This document shows, piece by piece, positions 13,016 through 22,845 of a stretch of DNA of 64,000 nt. Every line of letters starts with the position of its first letter. Positions within the stretch are counted from its first letter, which is position 1. The notes beneath the pieces were generated by a model. That model saw only the letters and a program-made list of their open reading frames with translations, did not search any database and was not told the DNA's origin. Origin of the DNA: Shinisaurus crocodilurus (lineage: Eukaryota; Chordata; Lepidosauria; Squamata; Shinisauridae); assembly GCA_021292165.1 (NCBI GenBank), contig CM037876.1, positions 111,915,379-111,979,378 of the forward strand, written 5' to 3'. Position numbers and translations under genes: made by a program.

Positions 13016-13330
13016 ATGAGTATAAGCTGGGAAGCCATCTGTTGAGACATCTCCAACTTTCTAGGTGGCCTTACATAAGCTGCTGCCCCTCTTGGCCCCT
13101 CTGTGTGCAATATGGAGATGATAATACTGACCTGCTGCCTTACAGTGTGGCTTTTGTTCGGAGAACTGAGATAAAGTATATGAAACACATTGAACATTCT
13201 AAAGCACTGTCAAAATGTTAAGTATCATCTCATGATTTCAAAGTCATTTGTCAAGTGTGTTCACCTGTGACCTCTCTCTCTCTCTCTCTCTCTCTCTCAT
13301 CCCTCTCTCTCTCTCATCCTTCTCCCCTAG

Positions 13331-13405
13331 TTTTTTACCTTCCTTCTCTTGATTTTTGCTCTTGAAGTTGCTGCTGCCATCTGGGGATTTGGAAACAAAA
13401 CAAAG
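13331..13405 (+). CDS. CD9: CD9 coding exon 4 (TM3)
   Basis: The exon lies between tctcccctag and gtaggt; 75 bp, exactly 25 codons, phase 0 at both ends. It encodes FFTFLLLIFALEVAAAIWGF then GNKTK. This is TM3, with the conserved acidic Glu near its outer end, and the first residues of the large extracellular loop. N-K-T is a potential N-glycosylation sequon close to the membrane, not a site I recall in mammalian CD9. The acceptor is preceded by an unusually long (TC)n tract at about 13,273-13,326, which doubles as the polypyrimidine tract. Confidence 0.96.
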
Positions 13406-13493
13406 GTAGGTCAAATCTTCTAAATATTGAAGTTACTTTTTAAAGTTGCCTTTAATGTGCCACCAAGATACTGTTCACTGGGTTACAGCAGAC

Positions 13494-13821
13494 CAGGGGT
13501 AGGGAACTTCTTTCAGAGCAAGGGCTGGATTCAATTTTTAAAAAGCTCTTGGGGGTCACATTCCAGTGGTAGGAGCGCTGAAGGCAAAGCTGTGGGGCCA
13601 AAAATACAAAGAAGTACCAGCATATTGTAACTGACAACTCTTACTGCCAGTAACTAAGCCTTGGGAGAGGCATTCTGACCTTTTTAGAATGGCGGGGGAA
13701 GCTGCACAAAAGCGGGGAAGCCACCAAATGGTGGGTGGTTGGGGGGAAGGGAGAAGAGGCCGGGAGAAGAGGGCGTGGCCATCTGGGGCTTTGGGGCCCC
13801 CGGGCCTGAGGTTGCACACCA
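13494..13821. mobile_element. Non-autonomous hAT-like element
   Basis: Starts CAGGGGTAGGGAACTTC and ends gaggttgcacacca, a decayed inverted match. It begins 89 bp after CD9 exon 4. Confidence 0.45.
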
Positions 13822-14020
13822 TGCAGCAGAGCTATAGGACAAGTGGATGGCAAAGCACAATAGACGGATATTCAAGGTTTACTGACACGGTCTTATTATC
13901 ATCACTTTACAGAGTGGCAGAGCAAAAGAGAAAGGTCCCTGCCCTGAGAATCCAGCTTGATAGGCAGGTAGAAAAATGAGGAAATAAGGATGTGGCAAAT
14001 TCTGACACCCATTTCAAATA

Positions 14021-14270
14021 CAGTCATGCCTTGGATTGAGAGCATAATTTGTTCCGGAAACGTGCTTGTAATCCAAAACGCTCTTATATCAAAACGAAAT
14101 CCCCCCAAAAAAATTTGTACAGAGATTTTTGATGTAAGCCGTACTACAGTACTTGTATTGCAAGACGTCACTTGTATATCAAGTAAAAAAAAATTAAATA
14201 AATATTTAAAAATTTGCTTGTCTTGCAAAACGCTCTCAAACCAAGTTACTTGCAATCCAAGGTATTACTG
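14021..14270 (+). mobile_element. Tc1/mariner-type MITE, copy A
   Basis: 250 bp with TIRs CAGTCATGCCTTGGATTG and CAATCCAAGGTATTACTG between TA dinucleotides (14,019-14,020 and 14,271-14,272). A second TIR-like segment, aaacgctc, repeats inside. In CD9 intron 4. Confidence 0.9.
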
Positions 14271-14559
14271 TACTGGATTTAGGGTTCTGGTCACCCTTCC
14301 AGTCGCTGTGCATTCCAGTAGAGACCCCAGACTGTCTGTGGTCTGTTCTGATCTGAAAATGTCCAATAGGCCTGCTGTGGTATTCCAGCAGGGAATGGGC
14401 TGCATGCACTCTGCTGCTGGTCCCTACGTGTGTGGGTGCAGAGGGCACCTGACCACACACGTACAAAAATATACATCACAATGAGCAGCATCTCAAAAGC
14501 CATATCGGCCAACAGCAAACTAAAAAGAAGAAGAAGAAAGCAACAATCATAACAGGCTC

Positions 14560-15210
14560 TAACTAAAAATGTCTGCCTGGATGAAATGGTCTTAAGAATT
14601 TATTTTAAAAGCAGGCGGGGGGGGACACCACATGTACCTCTCTTCCATAGTTTAGGCATTGCAACTGAAAAGGCCTTTTTTTTTGTCCTCATCGACTGAG
14701 GACACTTCTTTTGCTGAAGTGACAACATGGAGGGCTTCAAACTGATTGTGGATCTCGAGCAGGTTCCTGTGGGAGGAGGTGATTCCTGGGATACCCTGGA
14801 CCTAAGCCAAAAGCCAGCAGCTTCAATTGAGCCCCAAATAAGTTGGAAGCCAATGAAGGTGGAACAAAATTGGCTTAATATTTTCGCTGATTCCAGACAA
14901 AAGTCTGGCCACAGCATTCTGACCAACTGAAATTTCCGGACTCCTCTTCAAGGGGAGGAGGGCAGACTGCCGACTCCCCCTGCAGACTGCATTACAGTAA
15001 TCCAGCCTGGAAGTGACTAGGGCAAGAATGACCAAGGCTAGGTCTGACATTTCCAGGAAAGGGTATGGCTGGCAAACGAGATGGAGTTGGTTAAAGGCAC
15101 TCCTGGTCAATGCAGTCTTCTCTGCACCCAAAAGTAGGGACATTTCCAAGCTGGAAACTCATTAATTCAGGGAGAGTGCAACCCCATCTAAAACAGCTTG
15201 AACACTATGT
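14560..15210 (-). mobile_element. L2 LINE 3' fragment
   Basis: Minus-strand translation gives ALVTSRLDYCNAVCRGS, then ILFHLHWLP: the L2-type RT C-terminal region, with frameshifts. It lies in CD9 intron 4. Confidence 0.75.
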
Positions 15211-15363
15211 GGTAGTCCATGGTTCTAGCTGTTATCATGATCCCGTCTTGAACTGGCCTAAGCTTGCAAAGGGATTAATGAACTCATGTCCATTTAAACT
15301 CAAAACTGCTTTCCTACAGAATGCATGCCGTTTAGCACCCCACCCCCAAACCTTCTATTAAGC

Positions 15364-15484
15364 CAGTGTTCTCCAACCTTGGGTCCCCAGATGTTTTTGA
15401 CCTACAACTCCCAGCATGCCAGCTACGCTGGCTGGGGCATGCTGGGAGTTGTAGGCCAAAAACATCTGGGGGCCCAAGTTTGGC
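15364..15484. mobile_element. hAT-type foldback MITE, copy 2 (right end decayed)
   Basis: Same family (CAGTGTTCTCCAACC...), with arms meeting at agctacgctggctgg. The right TIR is lost after cccaagtttgg. In CD9 intron 4. Confidence 0.8.
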
Positions 15485-15782
15485 TGAGAGGCCGGACAAG
15501 CAGGATAGCTGCTTTAACCATAGTCTGGCTCAGGCCAGATGTAACATTCAGGCATGATTAATACAACCCCACTTGATACCATGGTTTCACATCCTTGTTC
15601 ATGGCCAATCCTTAACCATAGATTAGGTATTCTGAGGTAATGTTAAATATGGTTACGTGCTAGATCTGCATAGGGCCTGAGAAGTATGGATATATATTTT
15701 TTCATCAGAGATTAGCCCAAAGAACTTCAGCTGCCTTATTGTATACAATGTATCTTAGCCTTTGTCTCTCCTTTATAGCTAA

Positions 15783-15933
15783 GGGTGTAATAATCCTATG
15801 CATTTTTAGACAGAAAAAAGTCCTACGACTCCCAGCATTCCCCAGCAAGCATGACTGGCTGGGGAATGCTGGGAATTGTAGGATTTTTTAAATTTATTTT
15901 TTTGGTCTAAACATGCATAGGATTGCACCCTAA
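15783..15933. mobile_element. Foldback MITE with AATCCTATGCAT ends
   Basis: Imperfect inverted repeat: gggtgtaataatcctatgca ... tgcataggattgcaccc, with a core hairpin ctacgactcccagcattccc / ggggaatgctgggaattgtagg. In CD9 intron 4, just before exon 5. Confidence 0.7.
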
Positions 15934-15994
15934 GTAACTAAAGCAAGCTCTTCCATCATTATTGGGGTGAATTATTATCTTGTATTTTGTTTAG

Positions 15995-16087
15995 ATTGTT
16001 GATGGAGTGAAGGATTTTTACAAGGCAACTTATGATAAAAGAAGTGATCCTTCTGTCAGAGAAACTCTGAAAACCCTTCAGCATGCG
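15995..16087 (+). CDS. CD9: CD9 coding exon 5 (large loop, constant region)
   Basis: The exon lies between tttgtttag and gtaagt; 93 bp, 31 codons, phase 0 at both ends. It encodes helices A and B of the large extracellular loop, beginning IVDGVKDFYKATYDK and ending with the TLQHA that precedes the CCG motif of exon 6. Compared with mammalian CD9 it is about two residues shorter between the helices, where mammals have a Lys/Asp/Glu-rich turn. It is followed within 400 bp by a very large foldback structure in intron 5. Confidence 0.95.
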
Positions 16088-16438
16088 GTAAGTCAGATCT
16101 TCTATATTTGTTTTGTGTCTTTACTTCTGTAACATTTTGAGATCACTTAGCCATAATTAAGAGACGAGGTGTGCTGCTCCTCCCCTTTACGCCTTGAATT
16201 TCTCACTCCCGGTGCTGTCTGTAGTTGATGCTAGTCTGCACAGAGCTGCGTAAAACCTACTATGGTTAACATTCAAGTTGGTGCAAATTTAAACACTATT
16301 TACAATTAGTGCTGGGAAGGGGAGAGGAAAATTCAAGTGGGGAAGAAGAGGAGGAGAAGCAGCCTATGAGCCCACTGTGGTGGGGTTGCCCGATCTCTTG
16401 ACCATAACCAAAACTCAGGAGAATCACGGCAAATACTA

Positions 16439-17789
16439 TCACACTATAGAGAAAACCACCATGATTGTCTAACTAAATCAATGTATTCTCAAATTCTTAT
16501 ATCATCAAAACCAAATGAACCGCAATTTTGCTATCCAAAGATATCCAATTTTATCCAGCAGTTATCCAGAGATATCCAATTTTATCCAGCAATAAGTCTC
16601 AGACAAAGTACACTGTGCTCAGATCTGTTTCAACATTAACAAGATATAACAGTATATGCATATATAATTTAAAAAATTCTTCCAATAACAGACATATTTC
16701 ACAATTTCCTATGAGAGATACATAAGCACCATTGCAGGTAAGTCCAAGAATAGTAAATAGAAGTTTTTTTCAAATGTTGTTTCCTGTAGTAGGATCACCA
16801 AACGCCTTTTCCTCAGCTGCAGTGGGATTGGCGCTGTGTCCTGAGTTCGCTCAACAAGGAGCCGGCTTGCTCCCTTGTTTCAGTTTCCTTTCTCAAAAGC
16901 GTGCTGTAAATCACATCAGTTTTAACATAAGTGTATGCTTTTTCATAGTTCCTTCATGCACTGCTTCCTCATTAGGACCACCTGGTATGATCCAGCTGCA
17001 CTCTTACTGTGTTATTCTGAAATAAATGCCTATGAGGGCATTCCTTTTTCTTTCTGACATGTGCTGCATAGAAGAAAGCTGTAGTTGGAACTGAGTTAGC
17101 AGGGTTTATAAATATGATTTGAAACTATAGCCTATATTTCACCATGAGAATGTTGCTCTTGAGAAAGGAAACTGAAACAGGGGAGCAAGCTGGCTCCTTG
17201 TTGAACTACAGTATTTTTCCATGTATAAGACTATACTTTTTCCTAAAATCGCTAGACTAAAAATTGAGGGTCGTCTTATACACGGAAGTAAACCGAGGAG
17301 AGAACCGCGCGGTTGCAAAACTGCCCAGTGGGGGGCGTCTTATACATGGGGGCGTCTTATAGACGGAAAAATACGGTAAGTCAGGACGCAGCACCAATCC
17401 CACTGCAGCTGAGGAAAAGGCGTTTGGTGATCCTACTACAGGAAACAACATTTGAAAAAACTTCTATTTACTATTCTTGGACTTACCTGCAATGGTGCTT
17501 ATGTATCTGTTATAGGAAATTGTGAAATATGTCTGTCATTGGAAGAATTTTTAAATTATATATGCATATACTGTTATATCTTCTTGTTAATGTTGAAACA
17601 GATCTGAGCACAGTGTACTTTGTCTGAGACTTATTGCTGGATAAAATTGGATATCTCTGGATAATTGCTCGATAAAATTGGATATCTTTGGATAACAAAA
17701 TTGTGGTTCATTTAGTTTTGATGATATATGAATTTTTGTGAATACATTGATTTAGTTAGACAATCATGGTGGTTTTCTATATAGTGTGA
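16439..17789. repeat. Large foldback: two ~462-bp inverted arms around a 254-bp loop
   Basis: Arm 1 is 16,439-16,900 and arm 2 is 17,155-17,789 (465 bp once the MITE at 17,209-17,376 is removed). Matched blocks include acactatag...gaaaaccaccatgattg, aagatatccaattttatcca, cagatctgtttcaacattaa, aacgccttttcctcagctgc and agtttcctttctcaaaagc with their complements in reverse order. The outer edges carry direct repeats cgatctcttgaccat (16,391-16,405) and cgatctcttaaccat (17,790-17,804). The loop resembles 2,695-2,815. No ORF of note. In CD9 intron 5. Confidence 0.9.
17209..17376. mobile_element. Second Tc1/mariner-type MITE, inserted in a palindrome arm
   Basis: 168 bp with ends CAGTATTTTTCCATGTATAA and a complement ending GGAAAAATACGG, TA on both sides. 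It contains three tcgtcttata/gcgtcttata repeats. The opposite palindrome arm preserves the empty target site, confirming the insertion. Confidence 0.88.
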
Positions 17790-18817
17790 CGATCTCTTAA
17801 CCATGCCTAATTGTTCCGGGGAAAATTACATCTCCACTGATCCAGTGAGTGCTAGAAAAGGTAAAGAGAAATGCAAGCCAGGGGTTTCAGGGTTGCACCT
17901 TGCAGTGACTTAATTTTTTTAAAGACTTTGGGGAACAGGATACATGTCACAAAATATAGGGCAATTGTGTGTTTTAAGTGAGAATTCCCTCCCTCCACCT
18001 CCCTAGCTTCCCTTTAAGCAAGACCCATATCTGCAAGGAACAGTCATCTCTGGAGCCCTAAAGAAGGTTCTCTTCCTCACTGGTACCAGTGCCCACATGT
18101 CTGTGACATTTCACACAAACTACAGCCACATGGGGATAGTGCCACGAAGAACAGGTTGCCCATGTGGATTAGTGAGTGTGTTGAAGGGGGCCTTGAGACT
18201 GAGCACCACTAGGGCAAATTCCATTAATTGCACATTGTGGAGTTTCAAAGCCTATTCTATTGTGCTAATCCCAAGAGGAGGGGAGGTTGGCTTTGGCTAG
18301 GACTTCTTGAAGAATTGGGTTAAAATGAAGCAGTTACACAAATCATGTACGGGTTTATCGCACCGTGAGCATTTGACAAGATGAACTAAGATGTTCAGCA
18401 TGTTGTGAATACAGCCCCTCCCTCCCTGTCTGTCTGTCTACATGTTGGTGGTGACTATTACCCTCTGACTGGGATAGCTGCTACACAAGAGGTTCCTGTG
18501 AAGATACCTGTAGCAGAAGGTGGGGTTCTCCCTGCCACTGTAGTCATGTGGGGTTCTCCCTGCCACTGTAGCCTCCCCTACTTTTTGTCTGTCTTTTATT
18601 TCAGTCCAGATATGATGATAGGAAAATTGGGTGGGGATAATCACGAGTAGATGTTAGGAGGTAAGAATGAAGGCCAAAGGGTTGAAATGGTGAGATGGGT
18701 AATGGTTTACAACTAATAAAATCTCTATATCTGGAAAAAGCAGTAAGCAAGAAAGAGTCAGTCAGTCACACCCACCTGCATCATTAGGGCTTATATGAGC
18801 ATTGCAATGTGGGTGGT

Positions 18818-19074
18818 GGTTATTTATTTATTTATTTATTTATTTATTATATTTATGCCCCGCCTTTTTTCCTGCAAGGAACCCAAGGCGGCTTACATAA
18901 TCCTATTCCTCCACTCCTCCATTTTATCCTCACAACAACCCTGTGAGGTAGGTTAGGCTGAGAGTCAGTGACTGGCCCAAAGTCACCCAGTGAGTTTCAT
19001 GGCTGAGTGGGGACTAGAACCCGGATCTCCCGAGTCCCAGTCCAACACTCTCACCACTACGCCACACTGGCTCA
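18818..19074 (-). mobile_element. tRNA-derived SINE
   Basis: Same family as 8,259-8,515, reversed: (TTTA)n tail first, B-box complement ggactagaacccggatctcc, and head complement ccactacgccacactggct. In CD9 intron 5. Confidence 0.85.
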
Positions 19075-19222
19075 TCAACATTGGCTGCTTGCATGGAAGT
19101 GTGTTTCCACATGCTTTGACTGGATCTGGGCAAGAGAATAAACCTGTCACAGTGCATAGAGTTGTAGATAATTCTTCTGCGCTTCTTTGCTTTCTAGCAT
19201 TTTCTGCAGACGTGATTTAGCA

Positions 19223-19331
19223 CAGTGTTCTCCAACCTTGGGTGCCCAGATGTTTTTGGCCTACAACTCCCAACATCATGCTGGAAGTTGTAGGCCAAAA
19301 ACATCTGGGCACCCAAGGTTGGAGAACACTG
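19223..19331. mobile_element. hAT-type foldback MITE, copy 3
   Basis: Complete CAGTG...CACTG hairpin with a perfect 8-bp target duplication ATTTAGCA (19,215-19,222 and 19,332-19,339), which assigns the family to the hAT superfamily. It lies 142 bp upstream of CD9 exon 6. Confidence 0.92.
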
Positions 19332-19472
19332 ATTTAGCATAACCCATACAACTATTTTATCAAAGGCCTTCCAACTGATATCGTATCTAGATCTATTAAC
19401 TTATGCTTCCAGGACATACATTTTGGTATGAAAGTTGCATCTCAAAATATGAAACTTTTCTTTCTGCTGTAG

Positions 19473-19544
19473 CTAAACTGCTGTGGCTATCTTGGACCCC
19501 TAGAGGCGATATTCTCAGACACCTGTCCCAAAGGGAATGTACCG
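19473..19544 (+). CDS. CD9: CD9 coding exon 6 (CCG motif)
   Basis: The exon lies between tttctgctgtag and gtatgt; 72 bp, 24 codons, phase 0 at both ends. It encodes LNCCGYLGPLEAIFSDTCPK and four more residues. It contains the diagnostic tetraspanin CCG motif and the third conserved Cys of the large loop (DTCPK). With the Cys in exon 7 this gives the four cysteines and two disulfides typical of CD9. The 3' part is about six residues shorter than mammalian CD9, in the variable lobe that contacts partner proteins. The size is frame-neutral, so it looks like lineage divergence rather than damage. Confidence 0.95.
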
Positions 19545-19912
19545 GTATGTAGGAATTAATCACTGTATTGAAAAATAGAGTGTATATTTTGGCTTGAACT
19601 TGAATCTGATCATCCTCCTTCCAACATTCACCAAAGACTTATGGACTTCTTTACCAAAAGCAGGCAACTCTTTGCACCAGTATATCTGAAAGTTGGAGAG
19701 GTACAAATTCAGATCTTACCTGACCCTATCAGTGAACAACTTTTCAGTAGCACTGATGATGTGAAGAGAATGAATGGCTTTCTCAAGAGGAAGGAAAATA
19801 AAAGTTAAGATCCTCCTTCAGCTCTCATTGAAGCATGGGGATAGGGCACCTTGAAAGAATTTGGGGCACAATCCACCCAACTCTAAAGTTTTTTAGTGTA
19901 ACCGAGATTTAG

Positions 19913-20320
19913 GGAGCAATCCTATGGCTCCTAGACAGCATCTGAGGGGCCATAGGATATTTTGGATTCCCAGACCGGAGTACCGACCCCCTTCCCCCTC
20001 GCAACCATCATGGAAAGAACCACGTTGCCTGCTCTTCAAGGTTGGGAAAACGACCTTGGAGAGGGGAGAAAGGGGGCGTTTTGGTGGGCAGGAAGGAGAA
20101 GAGACTGGAGAAGCCAGGATATGAGCTATCCTGAGGCCTCTCCAGCCCCCTTCCCTCCCCCTCTGATACACTCTGGCTAGATGGGCAAAAAGGCCCATCT
20201 AGTGAAAATGCAGTGCAGGAGGACAAGGAGGCAAAGATTGCCTCCACTCTACTGCCCACTCTGTCTTGTATGACCGCAAGCCTCCCGAGTTCAGCCGTTG
20301 CCATAGGACTGCACCCTTAT
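19913..20320 (+). repeat. ~400-bp dispersed repeat, copy 1
   Basis: Ends gggagcaatcctatggc ... gccataggactgcacccttа-type inverted termini. Internal words agaaccacgttgcctgctct, gcgttttggtgggcagg and agccaggatatgagctat match 31,330-31,722 in reverse. Unclassified non-autonomous DNA element, by its ends. Confidence 0.65.
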
Positions 20321-20385
20321 GTCCATGTTTTAAGTCAGTGGGACTTGACTTTAGCTGGGTTGTACCTTAGGCTTGCTTGTAGGCA

Positions 20386-20590
20386 GGGGAGGCTGATGAC
20401 TCTTACGGCAGTGGGGCACCTTATCCATTCCATCTTTATGTTTGAGCTTTATAGGAGCTATCTGTGTGGTGCTGAACTCCTTCCCCAAAATAGGTTCATC
20501 ACCATGGAGCACCCTCGATAGCTCCTATAAAGCTCAAACAGTTAGAATGGATAAGGAGCCCCACTGCCATGAGAGTCACCAGCCTGCTTG
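20386..20590. repeat. Foldback MITE-like element
   Basis: Inverted arms aggctgatgactctta, cagtggggcaccttatccatt and gagctttataggagctat are matched by atagctcctataaagctc, atggataaggagccccactg and gagagtcaccagcct. In CD9 intron 6. Confidence 0.8.
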
Positions 20591-20946
20591 TCGCATACCA
20601 AAGACTTGAATAGAACTGCATCTTCATCTGCACCTTCCTGTCTGGTCCAAGGGCTGGTTCACCCTTTTGTGTAATATCTTTTTTGCTATATGCCTTTGTA
20701 CATGATGATATAGCAATAACAAGAAGTCCCTGCCCTGAAAGCTTCCAGCCTAAATTTCAGCAGCTTGAGAGAAAGGAAGAAGAGGAAAGGGAGGGTCAGA
20801 GTAATGGGGGATGGGGAATATGAGCAAATGCAGTTACTTCTGGTTGGAAATGAAAACTTAGTCAAATGTATTCATGGAAGGGGGTAGGTTTTAAGCTGGG
20901 GTTTGAAGGAAGAGATTGCTGTTACAATGTAGGTGTCACGGTCATA

Positions 20947-21195
20947 CGGTAATACCTTGGATTGCAAGTAACTTGGTTTGAGAGCGTTTTGCAAGACAGG
21001 CAAATTTTTAAATATTTATTTAATTTTTTTTACTTGATATACAAGCGACGTCTTGCAGTACAAGTACTGTAGTACGGCTTAAATTAAAAATCTCTGTACA
21101 AATTTTTTTGGGGGGATTTCATTTTGATATATGAGTGTTTTGGATTACAAGCACGTTTCCGGAACGAATTATGCTCTCAATCCAAGGCATGACTG
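20947..21195 (-). mobile_element. Tc1/mariner-type MITE, copy B (inverted)
   Basis: 249 bp, the reverse complement of copy A with roughly a dozen differences by eye, between TA at 20,945-20,946 and 21,196-21,197. In CD9 intron 6. Confidence 0.9.
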
Positions 21196-21695
21196 TACTT
21201 TGCTAACAGCACTTTGTAGAACTATAAAAAGACAAAAATGAAACCTCTTCTTCATTCTCCTCTTCTTCGCCCCTTGCTCTCAGGAGAAGTAAATCTATTT
21301 AGTGGTCAGATCCGGTGCTACATGTACTGTGTTAACAGAAGTCCATAAGTTTGGGCTGGCCTTGGTAGCCATCCAAAATGTGTGGTCTCCACCAACCCTG
21401 CCCTTTTCCTGATTTGGGATGGGGATGTTTGAGGGTGCTGCAGAGCTTAGTGTGAAGTGAGGGATGAGTGCCTGCTTGTCTTGTCTGTCTTTTGGAATTG
21501 GGGGCAGGAGCTCATCAGAATAAATGGTAGATAAACTCACCTCTGGTGAACACATTCATGGACTGTTCTGTGTCAGCCTGGTCAGTCACGTGCATGCCTC
21601 ATGGTACTGGAGTTAAGCAGAATCTAGCCATCTCCATCTCTTTGGCACTTGTGTGTGCAGCAGTATTGAAGATGACAGATGAATTTCTCTTACAG

Positions 21696-21779
21696 GCATG
21701 CCCTTCAGCTATTGAGGATTTCTTCTCTACAAAGCTGAATGTGATTGGAGCAGTCGGCATTGGCGTTGGTGTGGTGATG
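21696..21779 (+). CDS. CD9: CD9 coding exon 7 (end of large loop, start of TM4)
   Basis: The exon lies between ctcttacag and gtaggt; 84 bp, 28 codons, phase 0 at both ends. It begins ACPSAIEDFFSTKLNVIGAV and ends GIGVGVVM. It supplies the last large-loop Cys, helix E and the first half of TM4. The size and both splice phases match the mammalian exon. Confidence 0.96.
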
Positions 21780-22336
21780 GTAGGTTGTGACCCTTCCATA
21801 AAGATGGGTTTATGGATTAACGCTGCATGATGATGAATGTGACACGTTAATTTATTCAAACATGTAAAGCAGCCATCACATGCCAAGTTGCCCAACAAAC
21901 GGATTGGTCTTGGCTTGTGTGATCTGACCTTCCTGCTACTTCCTAGCCATTTAAGATAAAGTCCTGCTTCTCTTAAGGGCTAAGGGTGTAATACACTATA
22001 ATTAAATACAAGTTAAAACTTGCTATGAATTTTGATATGGAATGTTTGTATGAAAGATTACGGTGACACTGAGTTAGACCAGTCAAATTGCTCCACTCCA
22101 CTTTTCAAGTGAGCCCTGAAGTATGAATCACATTTAAGATTTTCTATATAATCTGGAAATGAACAAGTTCTGAAAGTGTGCTGGACTGATATCAAACATC
22201 TACTGGCTTGAGTCAATACAATTTCAGTCACTGCTCAATCCAAACCAAAATATTTAATGGCTCAGCTTGCTGATCTAATTTGTATTGCCCTTCATGAAGA
22301 AACTCTGACAATTTTATGTGTATCTTTCTTTTTCAG

Positions 22337-22402
22337 ATTTTTGGTATGATTTTCAGCATGATCCTTTGCTGTGCTATTCGCAGAAACCGAGAAATGGTCT
22401 AA
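22337..22402 (+). CDS. CD9: CD9 last coding exon (TM4 end and C-terminal tail)
   Basis: The acceptor is tctttttcag|ATT. The exon encodes IFGMIFSMILCCAIRRNREM-V and stops at TAA 22,400-22,402. It holds the end of TM4, the inner CC palmitoylation pair and the short cytosolic tail ending in Glu-Met-Val, which is diagnostic for CD9 among tetraspanins. The visible coding exons sum to 591 bp (196 residues). With the missing first exon the protein would be about 218 residues against 228 in human, the deficit lying in the two extracellular loops. Confidence 0.98.
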   Translation: MFGMIFSMILCCAIRRNREMV

Positions 22403-22845
22403 AGCGATTCCAGCTGGCCCATCCCCTACATTCAAGGACTCTCCAGTTATTAACTTCAGCATTCTGAAAGGCATTTCTAAAGTTATATATTTGTTTTTTT
22501 TAAAAAAAAAATGCTTTGTTTGGTACTGATGTTCTTCATTTTTGCTTTTTATGTTTATAAAAGCTTAAAAGGAATCTACTGTTGAAAAGTACTATATTTG
22601 TTAAGCTAAAGTCCAACAACTTGTATATAAGGGTTTTGTCTCTAAATTGATGTCTCGCTTTCTTCAAACTTACAACTGGGATGTAATTTATGTTGAAGGA
22701 AATTTGATACTTAATAAAGATTTAAGACCACATAACTACTTGTTTTAAGAAATCCTTTCTCTTCAGTGTATGTTTCTGACTCAGAAGAGTAATTGGGGCC
22801 GGATGGGATGTCTTGCAAAGTCTAATAAAATGACTGTAGAAACCC
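22403..22845 (+). other. CD9: CD9 3' UTR with two polyadenylation signals
   Basis: AU-rich sequence after the CD9 stop has AATAAA at 22,713-22,718 and a second AATAAA at 22,824-22,829. The first gives a ~330-nt UTR with cleavage near 22,735; the second would extend it by ~110 nt. The exact cleavage points are inference. Confidence 0.75.

Noticed and set aside
16732..17451. Paired ORFs sharing MLFPVVGSPNAFSSAAVGL on opposite strands
   Set aside because: They are the same sequence read from the two arms of the large palindrome and have no start context or splice support.
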